Assembly (NCBI GenBank): GCA_030639165.1
Contig: DAOWDF010000270.1
Location: forward strand, 1 to 10,235
DNA length: 10,235 bases
Source: Alphaproteobacteria bacterium
GTDB lineage: Bacteria; Pseudomonadota; Alphaproteobacteria; Micavibrionales; Micavibrionaceae
Direction: 5' to 3'
The notes below the pieces were generated by a model. The model made no database searches and had not been told where the DNA came from. It saw only the letters and a program-made list of their open reading frames with translations. Of the stretch, positions 1 through 5,519 are shown piece after piece (the stretch's first letter is position 1; the number at the start of each line of letters is the position of its first letter). The position numbers were made by a program, and so were the translations under genes.

Positions 1-5
1 TTCAT
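1..5 (-). CDS. Probable start of the next minus-strand gene (runs off the left edge)
   Basis: On the minus strand the deacetylase stop codon TAA and an ATG share a base (TAATG), a classic stop-start overlap that suggests a translationally coupled downstream gene. Only the ATG and two more bases are inside the window, so the product cannot be read. In many alphaproteobacteria an RNA pyrophosphohydrolase (rppH, Nudix) follows this deacetylase; that is a guess from family knowledge, not something visible here. Confidence 0.3.
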
Positions 6-1198
6 TAATTCGCAGCGACAGCCGCAGCCTCGGCCGCGATAGGGTGCTTGATAAGCTTGCTTGCTGGAACAAGGGTTAAGCCCTTACCCTCTAACGTTGG
101 TAGCCATTCCTTCAAAGCAGCGATAGTTTCCTTATGCGGGTGACCAATCGCAATAGCGTAACCATTCCTGTTTGCTACATCTTCTAATTTTTTCAAAGAT
201 GATCTAAGAAACTCCATAGAGATCTCATGATCTATAAATACATCACGCACAGCATATGGAATACCGTTATCACGAGCAGTATCAGCAGCAACTGACGAGC
301 CAATAGTTTTTGAATCGATAAAGAACAAATCCTTACCCTTCAAATGAGACATTAGGCGCTGCATAGCATCCTTATCCTTAGTTAGGCGAGAACCCATATG
401 ATTGTTAAGGCCAACAAACCCGTCAAAACTTGATAGCCCCCACTCCAGCACTTCAATAAATTCTTCATTCCCCAATGAGCCGCGCAGAACCTTAGGCCCA
501 CCGTCTATCTTAGTGTTCATTGGCTCCATAGGCATATGCAGCATAAGCTCATGCCCATTGGCACTAGCGCGCTTTGTTCGCTCCGCAAGGTTATCTGCAT
601 AAGGTAAATATGCAAGAGTTAGAGGGCCAGATAAAACTTCAACCTGCTTGCTTCTTAAGCTCACTCCCATATCATCAATAATTACTGCAATCATACCTGC
701 ACCTTTAGGCTCGGTATATTTGTAATCATCTTTGGATTTGCTAATTACAGTGTCATCTATTTTTGCCTCAACATTAATATATACCTCAGGCTCAATGCCT
801 GTGAATACTTCTACTTCAGGTTCAATGTAAACACCGACAGCAGGCTCTATATTTGCAAACGCTATAATTTCATCATCTATTATTTTTTCACCAACAATCA
901 CAATATCTTGCTCAAACTCAGCAATAGATGGCGGGGAATCAATGTCGCTATTGATCCGACTAATGACAACCATTTCAGGCTCAATATAAATGCCTCCATT
1001 CATATATGAGCTGTGCTGCTCTCTTAATTCATAGGCATTAACGTCAGGATCATCCATTGATATATATGAACTAGCAAGCTTCCATGCGCTACGCTTGTTA
1101 TCAAGAATTAGTAGGTCTGTAACAATAACCAAGCAAACGCTTATTGATACAAAAATCAGGGTTTTAATGATGTTAGCTTTGATTTTAGAATCTCTCAT
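5..1198 (-). CDS. Membrane-anchored divergent polysaccharide deacetylase family protein (YibQ-like)
   Basis: The 397-residue protein has a short basic N-terminus, one hydrophobic segment at about residues 11-31 (signal anchor), a long linker at 32-168, and a catalytic-type domain at 169-383. The domain matches the divergent polysaccharide deacetylase family (DUF610, YibQ-like): AVIIDDMG with the Asp pair at 175-176, LMLHMPMEPM with His221, NHMGSR at 266-271, FIDSKT at 293-298 and GHPHKET at 352-358. The anchor predicts an inner-membrane protein facing the periplasm. The family is related to NodB-like deacetylases, but its substrate is not settled, so no reaction is assigned. The linker is acidic and carries an Ile-Glu-Pro-Glu repeat (see the repeat entry), unusual to my knowledge. 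The C-terminus ends in an Ala-rich tail (388-397). ATG at 1198 is preceded only by a weak purine stretch. It diverges from trpG and its stop overlaps the next gene. Confidence 0.85.
   Translation of the reverse strand: MRDSKIKANIIKTLIFVSISVCLVIVTDLLILDNKRSAWKLASSYISMDDPDVNAYELREQHSSYMNGGIYIEPEMVVISRINSDIDSPPSIAEFEQDIVIVGEKIIDDEIIAFANIEPAVGVYIEPEVEVFTGIEPEVYINVEAKIDDTVISKSKDDYKYTEPKGAGMIAVIIDDMGVSLRSKQVEVLSGPLTLAYLPYADNLAERTKRASANGHELMLHMPMEPMNTKIDGGPKVLRGSLGNEEFIEVLEWGLSSFDGFVGLNNHMGSRLTKDKDAMQRLMSHLKGKDLFFIDSKTIGSSVAADTARDNGIPYAVRDVFIDHEISMEFLRSSLKKLEDVANRNGYAIAIGHPHKETIAALKEWLPTLEGKGLTLVPASKLIKHPIAAEAAAVAAN
705..985 (-). repeat. Degenerate short direct repeat encoding I-E-P-E motifs in the deacetylase linker
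   Basis: The plus-strand word TCAGGCTCAAT occurs at 786-796 and 975-985, with a one-mismatch copy at 816-826 and decayed copies near 841-850 and 706-716. On the coding strand these encode Ile-Glu-Pro-Glu at residues 72-75, 125-128 and 135-138, Ile-Glu-Pro-Ala at 117-120 and Thr-Glu-Pro-Lys at 161-164, usually followed by hydrophobic residues and often preceded by Tyr or Gly. Spacing is irregular (8 to 45 residues), so this is not a clean tandem array. It could be a rigid Pro-rich spacer or a binding motif in the periplasmic linker. Confidence 0.6.
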
Positions 1199-1263
1199 AA
1201 TAATAACTTACTCAATAATACTATATGCTTGCTATTTCTAGCACACAACGCCATAACAAATCC
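1199..1263. promoter_or_regulatory. Divergent intergenic region between the deacetylase and trpG
   Basis: This 65-bp AT-rich gap must hold the start signals of two divergent genes. I could not find a convincing -35/-10 pair for either direction; the best plus-strand candidate, TTGCTA at 1229-1234 with CATAAC at 1252-1257, is weak and too close to the trpG ATG. There is no room for a trp leader peptide with an attenuator. Confidence 0.4.
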
Positions 1264-1848
1264 ATGATTACCTTGATAGATAATTACGATAGTTTTACTT
1301 ACAACCTTGTGCAATATCTTGGTGATATTAGTGACGACCCCAAAGAAGGGGTGAAAATATATCGTAATGATAAAATAACCGCGCAGCAAGTAATAGATGA
1401 AAATCCTACTGGAATACTTATATCTCCAGGGCCAAGCGACCCTGATCATGCGGGGATTTGCGTTGAGCTTATTTCTATGGCTGCGGAGAAAAATATTCCG
1501 CTATTCGGTGTATGTTTAGGGCATCAATCCATTGTTCAGGCCTTTGGTGGCAAGGTAGTTAGAGCGCCCGAGCCTATACATGGCAAAGTTTCAGATATTA
1601 AGCATAACGGCGCTGCACTGTTTAAGGGGCTGCCTAGCCCCTACCCTGTTACACGATATCACTCGCTGATTGCCGAGAGAAAAAGCCTGCCCGACTGCTT
1701 GGAAATCACAGCTGAAACCGAAGATGGCATTATAATGGCGCTATCCCATAAGGATAAGCCTATCCACGGCGTACAATTTCACCCTGAGAGCATAGCCACT
1801 GCTCATGGACATGCACTACTTAAAAATTTTATTGAGATAACAAAATGA
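1264..1848 (+). CDS. trpG: Anthranilate synthase component II (glutamine amidotransferase)
   Basis: The 194-residue class I glutamine amidotransferase releases ammonia from glutamine for the TrpE subunit, which makes anthranilate from chorismate in the cytoplasm. Visible features are the family start MITLIDNYDSFTYN, the oxyanion loop SPGPSDP at 54-60, the nucleophile Cys84 in GVCLGHQS, the HGK motif at 106-108, and His173 with Glu175 in QFHPES. The start at 1264 is chosen because family members begin exactly here; an ATG 39 bp upstream would add 13 unrelated residues, and neither start has a clear Shine-Dalgarno. The stop overlaps the next ATG by four bases (ATGA), so translation is probably coupled to the trpD-trpC gene. 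By sequence alone it could be PabA, which shares the fold and motifs; the trp context favours TrpG, though one subunit may serve both. trpE is not adjacent on either side. Confidence 0.93.
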   Translation: MITLIDNYDSFTYNLVQYLGDISDDPKEGVKIYRNDKITAQQVIDENPTGILISPGPSDPDHAGICVELISMAAEKNIPLFGVCLGHQSIVQAFGGKVVRAPEPIHGKVSDIKHNGAALFKGLPSPYPVTRYHSLIAERKSLPDCLEITAETEDGIIMALSHKDKPIHGVQFHPESIATAHGHALLKNFIEITK

Positions 1849-3650
1849 TAACTGACATATTAAGCAAAATCCAAAGCTCCGAAACATTAAGCGAAAAAGA
1901 GATATATTCCGCGCTGGAAGACATTGTTAATGGCAACTGGAATGATGAGCAAATAGCGGCCCTTCTTATGGGGTTATCTATGCGTGGAGAGACTATAGAT
2001 GAAATCGCAGGAGCTGCGCGACTTATGCGCGAAACTGCTCTGCCTATTAAGGCACCTAAAGGCGCGGTTGACTGCTGTGGCACTGGTGGGGATAAGTCTG
2101 GAACCTATAATATATCAACGGCTGTGGCGATTGTTGCAGCGGCCTGCGGCGTTCCAATGGCTAAGCATGGTAATCGTAGCGCTAGCTCTAAATCAGGCGC
2201 GGCAGATGTGCTTGAGGCTCTAGGGGGAAACCTTAATGTTGAGCAGGAAAAACTCGAAGAAGCATTAAAACTATATAACTTCGCATTCCTAATGGCTCCG
2301 CGCCATCATGCTGCAATGAAGGATATTGTTAAGGTTAGAAAATCGCTAGGCATACGCACTATATTTAACTTGCTTGGCCCTCTCGCTAATCCTGCTAAAA
2401 CTGAATTTCAGCTAATTGGGGTTTATTCTCGTGATCTTGTAATGCCTATCGCTCAAGCATTACAAAAGCTAGGCACCAAGAAAGCTTGGGTTGTGCATGG
2501 CTCTGACGGGCTGGATGAAATTACAACAACTGGCGAAACATATGTTGCCAAGCTAGAGGATAATAAAATAACCGAAAGCACCTTAACACCAGAGGATTTT
2601 GGTCTAAATAAGTCTAACGCTAAAGACCTAGTTGGCGGCGATGCTGAAGTTAATGCACGTGCGCTAAAAGCCATATTAAATGGAGATAAAAACGCATACA
2701 GAGATATTGTTATTGCTAACGCTGCTGCTGTCTTGATTATAGCAGGTAAGGAAACAGAGTTAAAAGAGGCTGCAAAAGTAGCTGCGCAAGCTCTTGATAA
2801 TGGCAAGGCTTTAGCTCTTCTGAATAAATACATAGAATTTACTCGCAACCATAAAACTCAATCCAAGGATATGGATGTACTAAGTAAAATTTGCACAAAA
2901 AAAGAAGATCATATCAGATTTAAGAAGCTGCAAGCTCCTTTGGATGAGTTGAAGTTTATAATATCTAGCCTGCCTAAGCCTTTAGGGTTTTTAGAACATA
3001 TGAAAAATGTAGAGGGCGCGGCTCTAATTGCCGAGGTGAAAAAAGCATCACCAAGCAAGGGTATTATCCGAGAAGACTTTGACCCTGTTCAAATTGCTAA
3101 AATATATGAGAGCGCAGGAGCAACATGTATATCTGTTCTAACAGATGAGCCATATTTTCAGGGCTGTGATGATTTCTTGGTTGCAGTTAAAAATGCTGTG
3201 AAAATCCCACTTCTACGTAAGGATTTTATTATTGATCCGTATCAGGTGTACGAATCACGAGTTTTGGGAGCTGATTGCATATTGCTAATTATGGCGGCAT
3301 TGAGCGATGACTTAGCTACTGAATTATACGGCCTCGCATGTGAATTAGGTATGGATGTGCTTGTTGAGGTTCATAATTTAGAAGAGCTAGAGCGCTCTAT
3401 GCTCCTAAAACCTATGATGGTTGGGGTAAATAATCGCAATTTAAAAACATTACAGGTTGATATAGAAACTTCATATGAATTATTTGAAAATATGCCAAAA
3501 TCTACTTACAAAATCTCAGAAAGTGGCATATCCTCTAACGAAGACCTTACAAAACTTTACTCTCATGGCTATAGTGGCTTCTTAGTTGGCGAAAGCCTTA
3601 TGCGCGAGAGTGATATTGCTATAGCTCTTCGTACTCTCATGGGTAAATAA
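1845..3650 (+). CDS. trpDC: Fused anthranilate phosphoribosyltransferase / indole-3-glycerol-phosphate synthase (TrpD-TrpC)
   Basis: A single 601-residue reading frame holds two complete tryptophan enzymes. Residues 1 to about 340 are TrpD, which joins anthranilate to PRPP: GTGGD at 79-83, KHGNR at 107-111, RTIFNLLGPLANP at 171-183 and DGLDE at 221-225. Residues about 343-601 are TrpC, a TIM barrel that closes the indole ring of CdRP: EVKKASPSKG at 397-406, LRKDF at 457-461, LVEVH at 506-510, VGVNNRNL at 526-533, SESG at 558-561 and GFLVGESLM at 578-586. All of these lysine, glutamate and asparagine catalytic positions look intact. The two parts add up to their usual separate lengths (about 340 and 260), so there is almost no linker; it looks like loss of a trpD stop. 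Met343 (ATG at 2871) aligns with a normal TrpC start, but AAGGA lies only one base before it, too close to be a good ribosome binding site. The TrpF step is not included. Confidence 0.93.
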   Translation: MITDILSKIQSSETLSEKEIYSALEDIVNGNWNDEQIAALLMGLSMRGETIDEIAGAARLMRETALPIKAPKGAVDCCGTGGDKSGTYNISTAVAIVAAACGVPMAKHGNRSASSKSGAADVLEALGGNLNVEQEKLEEALKLYNFAFLMAPRHHAAMKDIVKVRKSLGIRTIFNLLGPLANPAKTEFQLIGVYSRDLVMPIAQALQKLGTKKAWVVHGSDGLDEITTTGETYVAKLEDNKITESTLTPEDFGLNKSNAKDLVGGDAEVNARALKAILNGDKNAYRDIVIANAAAVLIIAGKETELKEAAKVAAQALDNGKALALLNKYIEFTRNHKTQSKDMDVLSKICTKKEDHIRFKKLQAPLDELKFIISSLPKPLGFLEHMKNVEGAALIAEVKKASPSKGIIREDFDPVQIAKIYESAGATCISVLTDEPYFQGCDDFLVAVKNAVKIPLLRKDFIIDPYQVYESRVLGADCILLIMAALSDDLATELYGLACELGMDVLVEVHNLEELERSMLLKPMMVGVNNRNLKTLQVDIETSYELFENMPKSTYKISESGISSNEDLTKLYSHGYSGFLVGESLMRESDIAIALRTLMGK

Positions 3651-3663
3651 GCAATATTACCCC

Positions 3664-3692
3664 TTGACACAAAGGGTGAACCTAACTAGAAC
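3664..3692 (+). promoter_or_regulatory. lexA promoter
   Basis: A consensus -35 TTGACA (3664-3669) is followed after exactly 17 bases by TAGAAC (3687-3692), four of six matches to a -10 box. This would start transcription near 3699, about 50 bases before the lexA ATG. The -10 coincides with the right half of the SOS operator, so LexA binding would block polymerase. lexA is therefore likely transcribed separately from trpDC, perhaps with some read-through. Confidence 0.75.
3678..3692 (+). promoter_or_regulatory. LexA operator (alphaproteobacterial SOS box, GAAC-N7-GAAC)
   Basis: GAAC at 3678-3681 and GAAC at 3689-3692 are separated by exactly seven bases. This is a perfect copy, read on one strand, of the direct-repeat SOS box GTTC-N7-GTTC known from alphaproteobacteria. 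It lies directly upstream of lexA and overlaps the promoter spacer and -10 box, as expected for autorepression. Scanning by eye I found no other perfect copy in this window. Confidence 0.88.
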
Positions 3693-3739
3693 AAATAGTG
3701 TATAAGCTATTCAGCAACTACATTGAATTATATATTATT

Positions 3740-3746
3740 GGGGAAG
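3740..3746 (+). promoter_or_regulatory. Ribosome binding site that fixes the lexA start
   Basis: GGGGAAG sits just ahead of the ATG at 3750 and is the only purine-rich Shine-Dalgarno-like element in the leader. It supports 3750 over an in-frame TTG at 3723, which would add nine residues not found at the N-terminus of LexA proteins. Confidence 0.65.
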
Positions 3747-3749
3747 CAA

Positions 3750-4436
3750 ATGCTTACAAGAAAACAGCGCGATCTATTGATATATATTCACCAAAAAATG
3801 TCCGAAGACCATATTCCGCCATCTTTTGAAGAAATGAAAAATGCTTTGGGCTTGAAATCAAAGTCAGGCATTCATCGCCTAATCTCTGCGTTGGTTGAAC
3901 GCGGATATATTGAAAGACTACCTCACCGAGCACGTGCCCTTCAAATCAAGAAGCTACCTGAGGGGTTTGAGCCCCACCATAATGATAAAAGTAAATTAGC
4001 TCATGTATCACGTGAGATAAATGCAACACATGAGGTGGCTGCAAATTATAACGTGGATGAAGTTCCTCTTTATGGGCGTATCGCCGCAGGCACACCTATA
4101 GAAGCGATCCGTAGCGAAGAGCAGACAATCCAGCTGCCCCAAGGCATGATTGGCTCTGGAGATCACTATGCTTTGACTATTGATGGCGATTCTATGATTA
4201 AAGCTGGAATTAATAATGGTGATACCGTGATAATCAAGCGCTGTGATAGCGCAGAAAACGGAGATATTGTCGTTGCACTGGTTGATGATCTGGAGGCCAC
4301 CTTAAAACGCCTACGTCGCGCAGGTAATAAAATTGTCTTAGAGCCCGAAAATGATGATTATGAGCCACAAATATTGGAACCAGATCGCGTTAAAATCCAA
4401 GGTAAACTTGCTAGCTTGATACGCACATATCATTAA
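3750..4436 (+). CDS. lexA: LexA repressor, self-cleaving SOS regulator
   Basis: The 228-residue LexA represses DNA-damage genes until RecA filaments trigger its self-cleavage. The N-terminal winged helix (residues 1-66) starts with the family sequence MLTRKQRDLL and contains PPSFEEMKNALGL and KSKSGIHRLISALVERGYI, closely resembling alphaproteobacterial LexA. A linker follows, and then the S24 peptidase domain (about 104-228). The scissile Ala113-Gly114 is in RIAAGTP, the nucleophile Ser148 in DGDSM and the general base Lys186 in ATLKRL, so cleavage should work. The promoter carries a perfect SOS box, which implies autorepression. In many alphaproteobacteria moaC and moeA lie between trpC and lexA; here they are absent and lexA begins 99 bp after trpDC. 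It converges on lolD. Length and all catalytic residues are normal. Confidence 0.96.
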   Translation: MLTRKQRDLLIYIHQKMSEDHIPPSFEEMKNALGLKSKSGIHRLISALVERGYIERLPHRARALQIKKLPEGFEPHHNDKSKLAHVSREINATHEVAANYNVDEVPLYGRIAAGTPIEAIRSEEQTIQLPQGMIGSGDHYALTIDGDSMIKAGINNGDTVIIKRCDSAENGDIVVALVDDLEATLKRLRRAGNKIVLEPENDDYEPQILEPDRVKIQGKLASLIRTYH

Positions 4437-4486
4437 TAAAAAGATAGCTACCACAACATATATTCATGATGCCGAGGTTAAGGGTA

Positions 4487-4582
4487 ATGGGACAAATTGC
4501 TGATCACCAGATCAAACAAACAGGCCACATTCTGCTGCACAACTGGAATAATAAGCAGCATCATAAAAAAACATATAGATGA
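4487..4582 (+). CDS. Doubtful 31-codon ORF in the lexA-lolD gap
   Basis: An ATG at 4487 opens 31 codons ending in TGA. GAGG lies nine bases upstream, a passable ribosome binding site. The predicted peptide is rich in His, Lys, Gln and Asn with no hydrophobic segment and resembles nothing I know. It lies downstream of lexA on the same strand, so it could be transcribed with it. An ORF of this length is expected by chance, so I treat it as probably not a gene. Confidence 0.12.
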   Translation: MGQIADHQIKQTGHILLHNWNNKQHHKKTYR

Positions 4583-4595
4583 GCTTCACCTGAGC

Positions 4596-4618
4596 TTACC
4601 TATATAGGTAACTTATTT
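4596..4618 (+). terminator. Perfect 16-bp palindrome with T-rich flank, possible weak lexA terminator
   Basis: TTACCTATATAGGTAA (4596-4611) is a perfect palindrome that can fold into a six-pair stem with a four-base loop. On the plus strand it is followed by CTTATTTTG, T-rich but interrupted. The stem is AT-rich, so termination would be weak. No T-run follows on the minus strand, so it is a poorer candidate for ending lolD transcription. It could instead be a protein-binding site. Confidence 0.35.
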
Positions 4619-4631
4619 TGCTTTCAGATAA

Positions 4632-5510
4632 TTAGTAAGGCAGAACCCTGCCAGATTTAACTTCTAAAATTCTGTCCATCTCGTTAGCTAGATCCATATT
4701 ATGTGTGGCGATAAGAGCGCCAATGCCACGTGTTCGAACCTGAGTTAATAATAACTCGAATACTTCCTCTGAAGTTTCTGGGTCAAGATTTCCTGTTGGC
4801 TCATCTGCGAACAGTAAATACGGATCATTAATCAAAGCTCTGGCTATAGCTACGCGCTGTTGTTCACCACCTGACATAGTTGCTGGACGGTGTTTTAGTC
4901 TATGGCCTAGACCTAATTGTTCTAGTAAGTCAGCAGCCTTATCAGATGCATATTTTGTTTTAACGCCAGCTATAATTAATGGTAAGGCAACATTCTCTAC
5001 AGCGCTAAATTCAGGTAAAAGATGGTGGAATTGATAGACAAAGCCAATATGGCCACTGCGCAATTTCGTTCGCATTTTGTCATTTGCAGAAGAAATATCA
5101 TTACCACCAATAAAAATTTGCCCCGAAGATGGTGCATCTAGTAGTCCTAATATATGCAATAACGTAGATTTTCCAGAACCACTGGGGCCAATAAGAGCCG
5201 TAATCTCACCTGCATGCAACCTTAAATCAACATTTTTAAGGATTTCGAGCTTATTGCCTCCTTGCGAATAATATTTATTCAGGCCACGAACCATTAGCAA
5301 GGTATCCCCTTCTTTCACACCTGTATGATATTCATTATTATCTAAAGAATGCGCTGGAGATATACCATCTAATTCTTCATCGTCTACATCATATTCAAGG
5401 TCAATATCATCCTGATAATCTTCAGGTACGGGCGTGAAATAGTCGTCCTTAATCGAACTAAGGTCAGGCATTGATTTGTTCTCAAAAATATTCATCAATT
5501 TCTTCACCAT
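4632..5510 (-). CDS. lolD: Lipoprotein-releasing system ATP-binding protein LolD with an acidic N-terminal extension
   Basis: This ABC ATPase powers release of outer-membrane lipoproteins from the inner membrane, paired with the permease encoded just upstream. The ATPase core spans about residues 71-292: Walker A GPSGSGKST at 108-116, Q-loop Gln160 in VYQFHHLLPEFSA (a very LolD-like stretch), signature MSGGEQQ at 212-218, Walker B LLFADEPTG at 232-240 with Glu237, and H-loop His270. LolD proteins are usually 220-235 residues; this one is 292 because of about 70 extra N-terminal residues. Within it, residues 30-48 contain 12 Asp/Glu of 19. ATG at 5510 lies nine bases after the lolC stop and has no strong Shine-Dalgarno, but the frame is open up to it. 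Met73 (5294) is an alternative start but would cut into the first core strand, and its GAAGGGG is about 12 bases away. Confidence 0.9.
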   Translation of the reverse strand: MVKKLMNIFENKSMPDLSSIKDDYFTPVPEDYQDDIDLEYDVDDEELDGISPAHSLDNNEYHTGVKEGDTLLMVRGLNKYYSQGGNKLEILKNVDLRLHAGEITALIGPSGSGKSTLLHILGLLDAPSSGQIFIGGNDISSANDKMRTKLRSGHIGFVYQFHHLLPEFSAVENVALPLIIAGVKTKYASDKAADLLEQLGLGHRLKHRPATMSGGEQQRVAIARALINDPYLLFADEPTGNLDPETSEEVFELLLTQVRTRGIGALIATHNMDLANEMDRILEVKSGRVLPY

Positions 5511-5519
5511 TATTTATGC

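Larger units (their letters stand above)
4437..4631. other. Convergent intergenic gap between lexA and lolD
   Basis: This 195-bp spacer separates the two convergent genes. It contains a perfect 16-bp palindrome (4596-4611), a loose stem-loop of TGCTGC (4533-4538) with GCAGCA (4555-4560) around a 16-base loop, near-direct repeats GAGCTTCACC (4581-4590) and GAGCTTACC (4592-4600), and one doubtful short ORF. I see no tRNA, small RNA or insertion sequence signature. Confidence 0.6.

Noticed and set aside
402..602. Plus-strand 66-codon ORF opposite the deacetylase
   Set aside because: It is antisense to the conserved catalytic domain, with no ribosome binding site or recognisable family.
1225..1263. 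Upstream ATG extending trpG by 13 residues
   Set aside because: TrpG proteins begin at MITLIDNYDSFTYN; the added residues are unrelated to the family and there is no Shine-Dalgarno before 1225.
2453..2848. Minus-strand 131-codon ORF inside trpDC
   Set aside because: It lies wholly antisense to the well-conserved TrpD domain and its translation resembles no family; a frame shadow.
3661..3676. CCCTT/AAGGG stem-loop as a trpDC terminator
   Set aside because: Only five pairs, no T-run follows, and it overlaps the -35 box of the lexA promoter.
3701..3706. TATAAG as the lexA -10 box
   Set aside because: It is 31 bases from TTGACA, far beyond a workable spacer; TAGAAC at 17 bases fits better and coincides with the operator.
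3723..3749. In-frame TTG start for lexA nine codons upstream
   Set aside because: LexA family members start at MLTRKQ, and GGGGAAG just before 3750 supports the later ATG.
4533..4560. TGCTGC/GCAGCA stem-loop as a terminator
   Set aside because: The loop is 16 bases, and the following sequence on the plus strand is A-rich, not T-rich; on the minus strand the T-run precedes the stem.
5292..5294. Met73 as the true lolD start
   Set aside because: It would truncate the first strand of the ATPase core, and its purine-rich element is about 12 bases away; kept only as an alternative.
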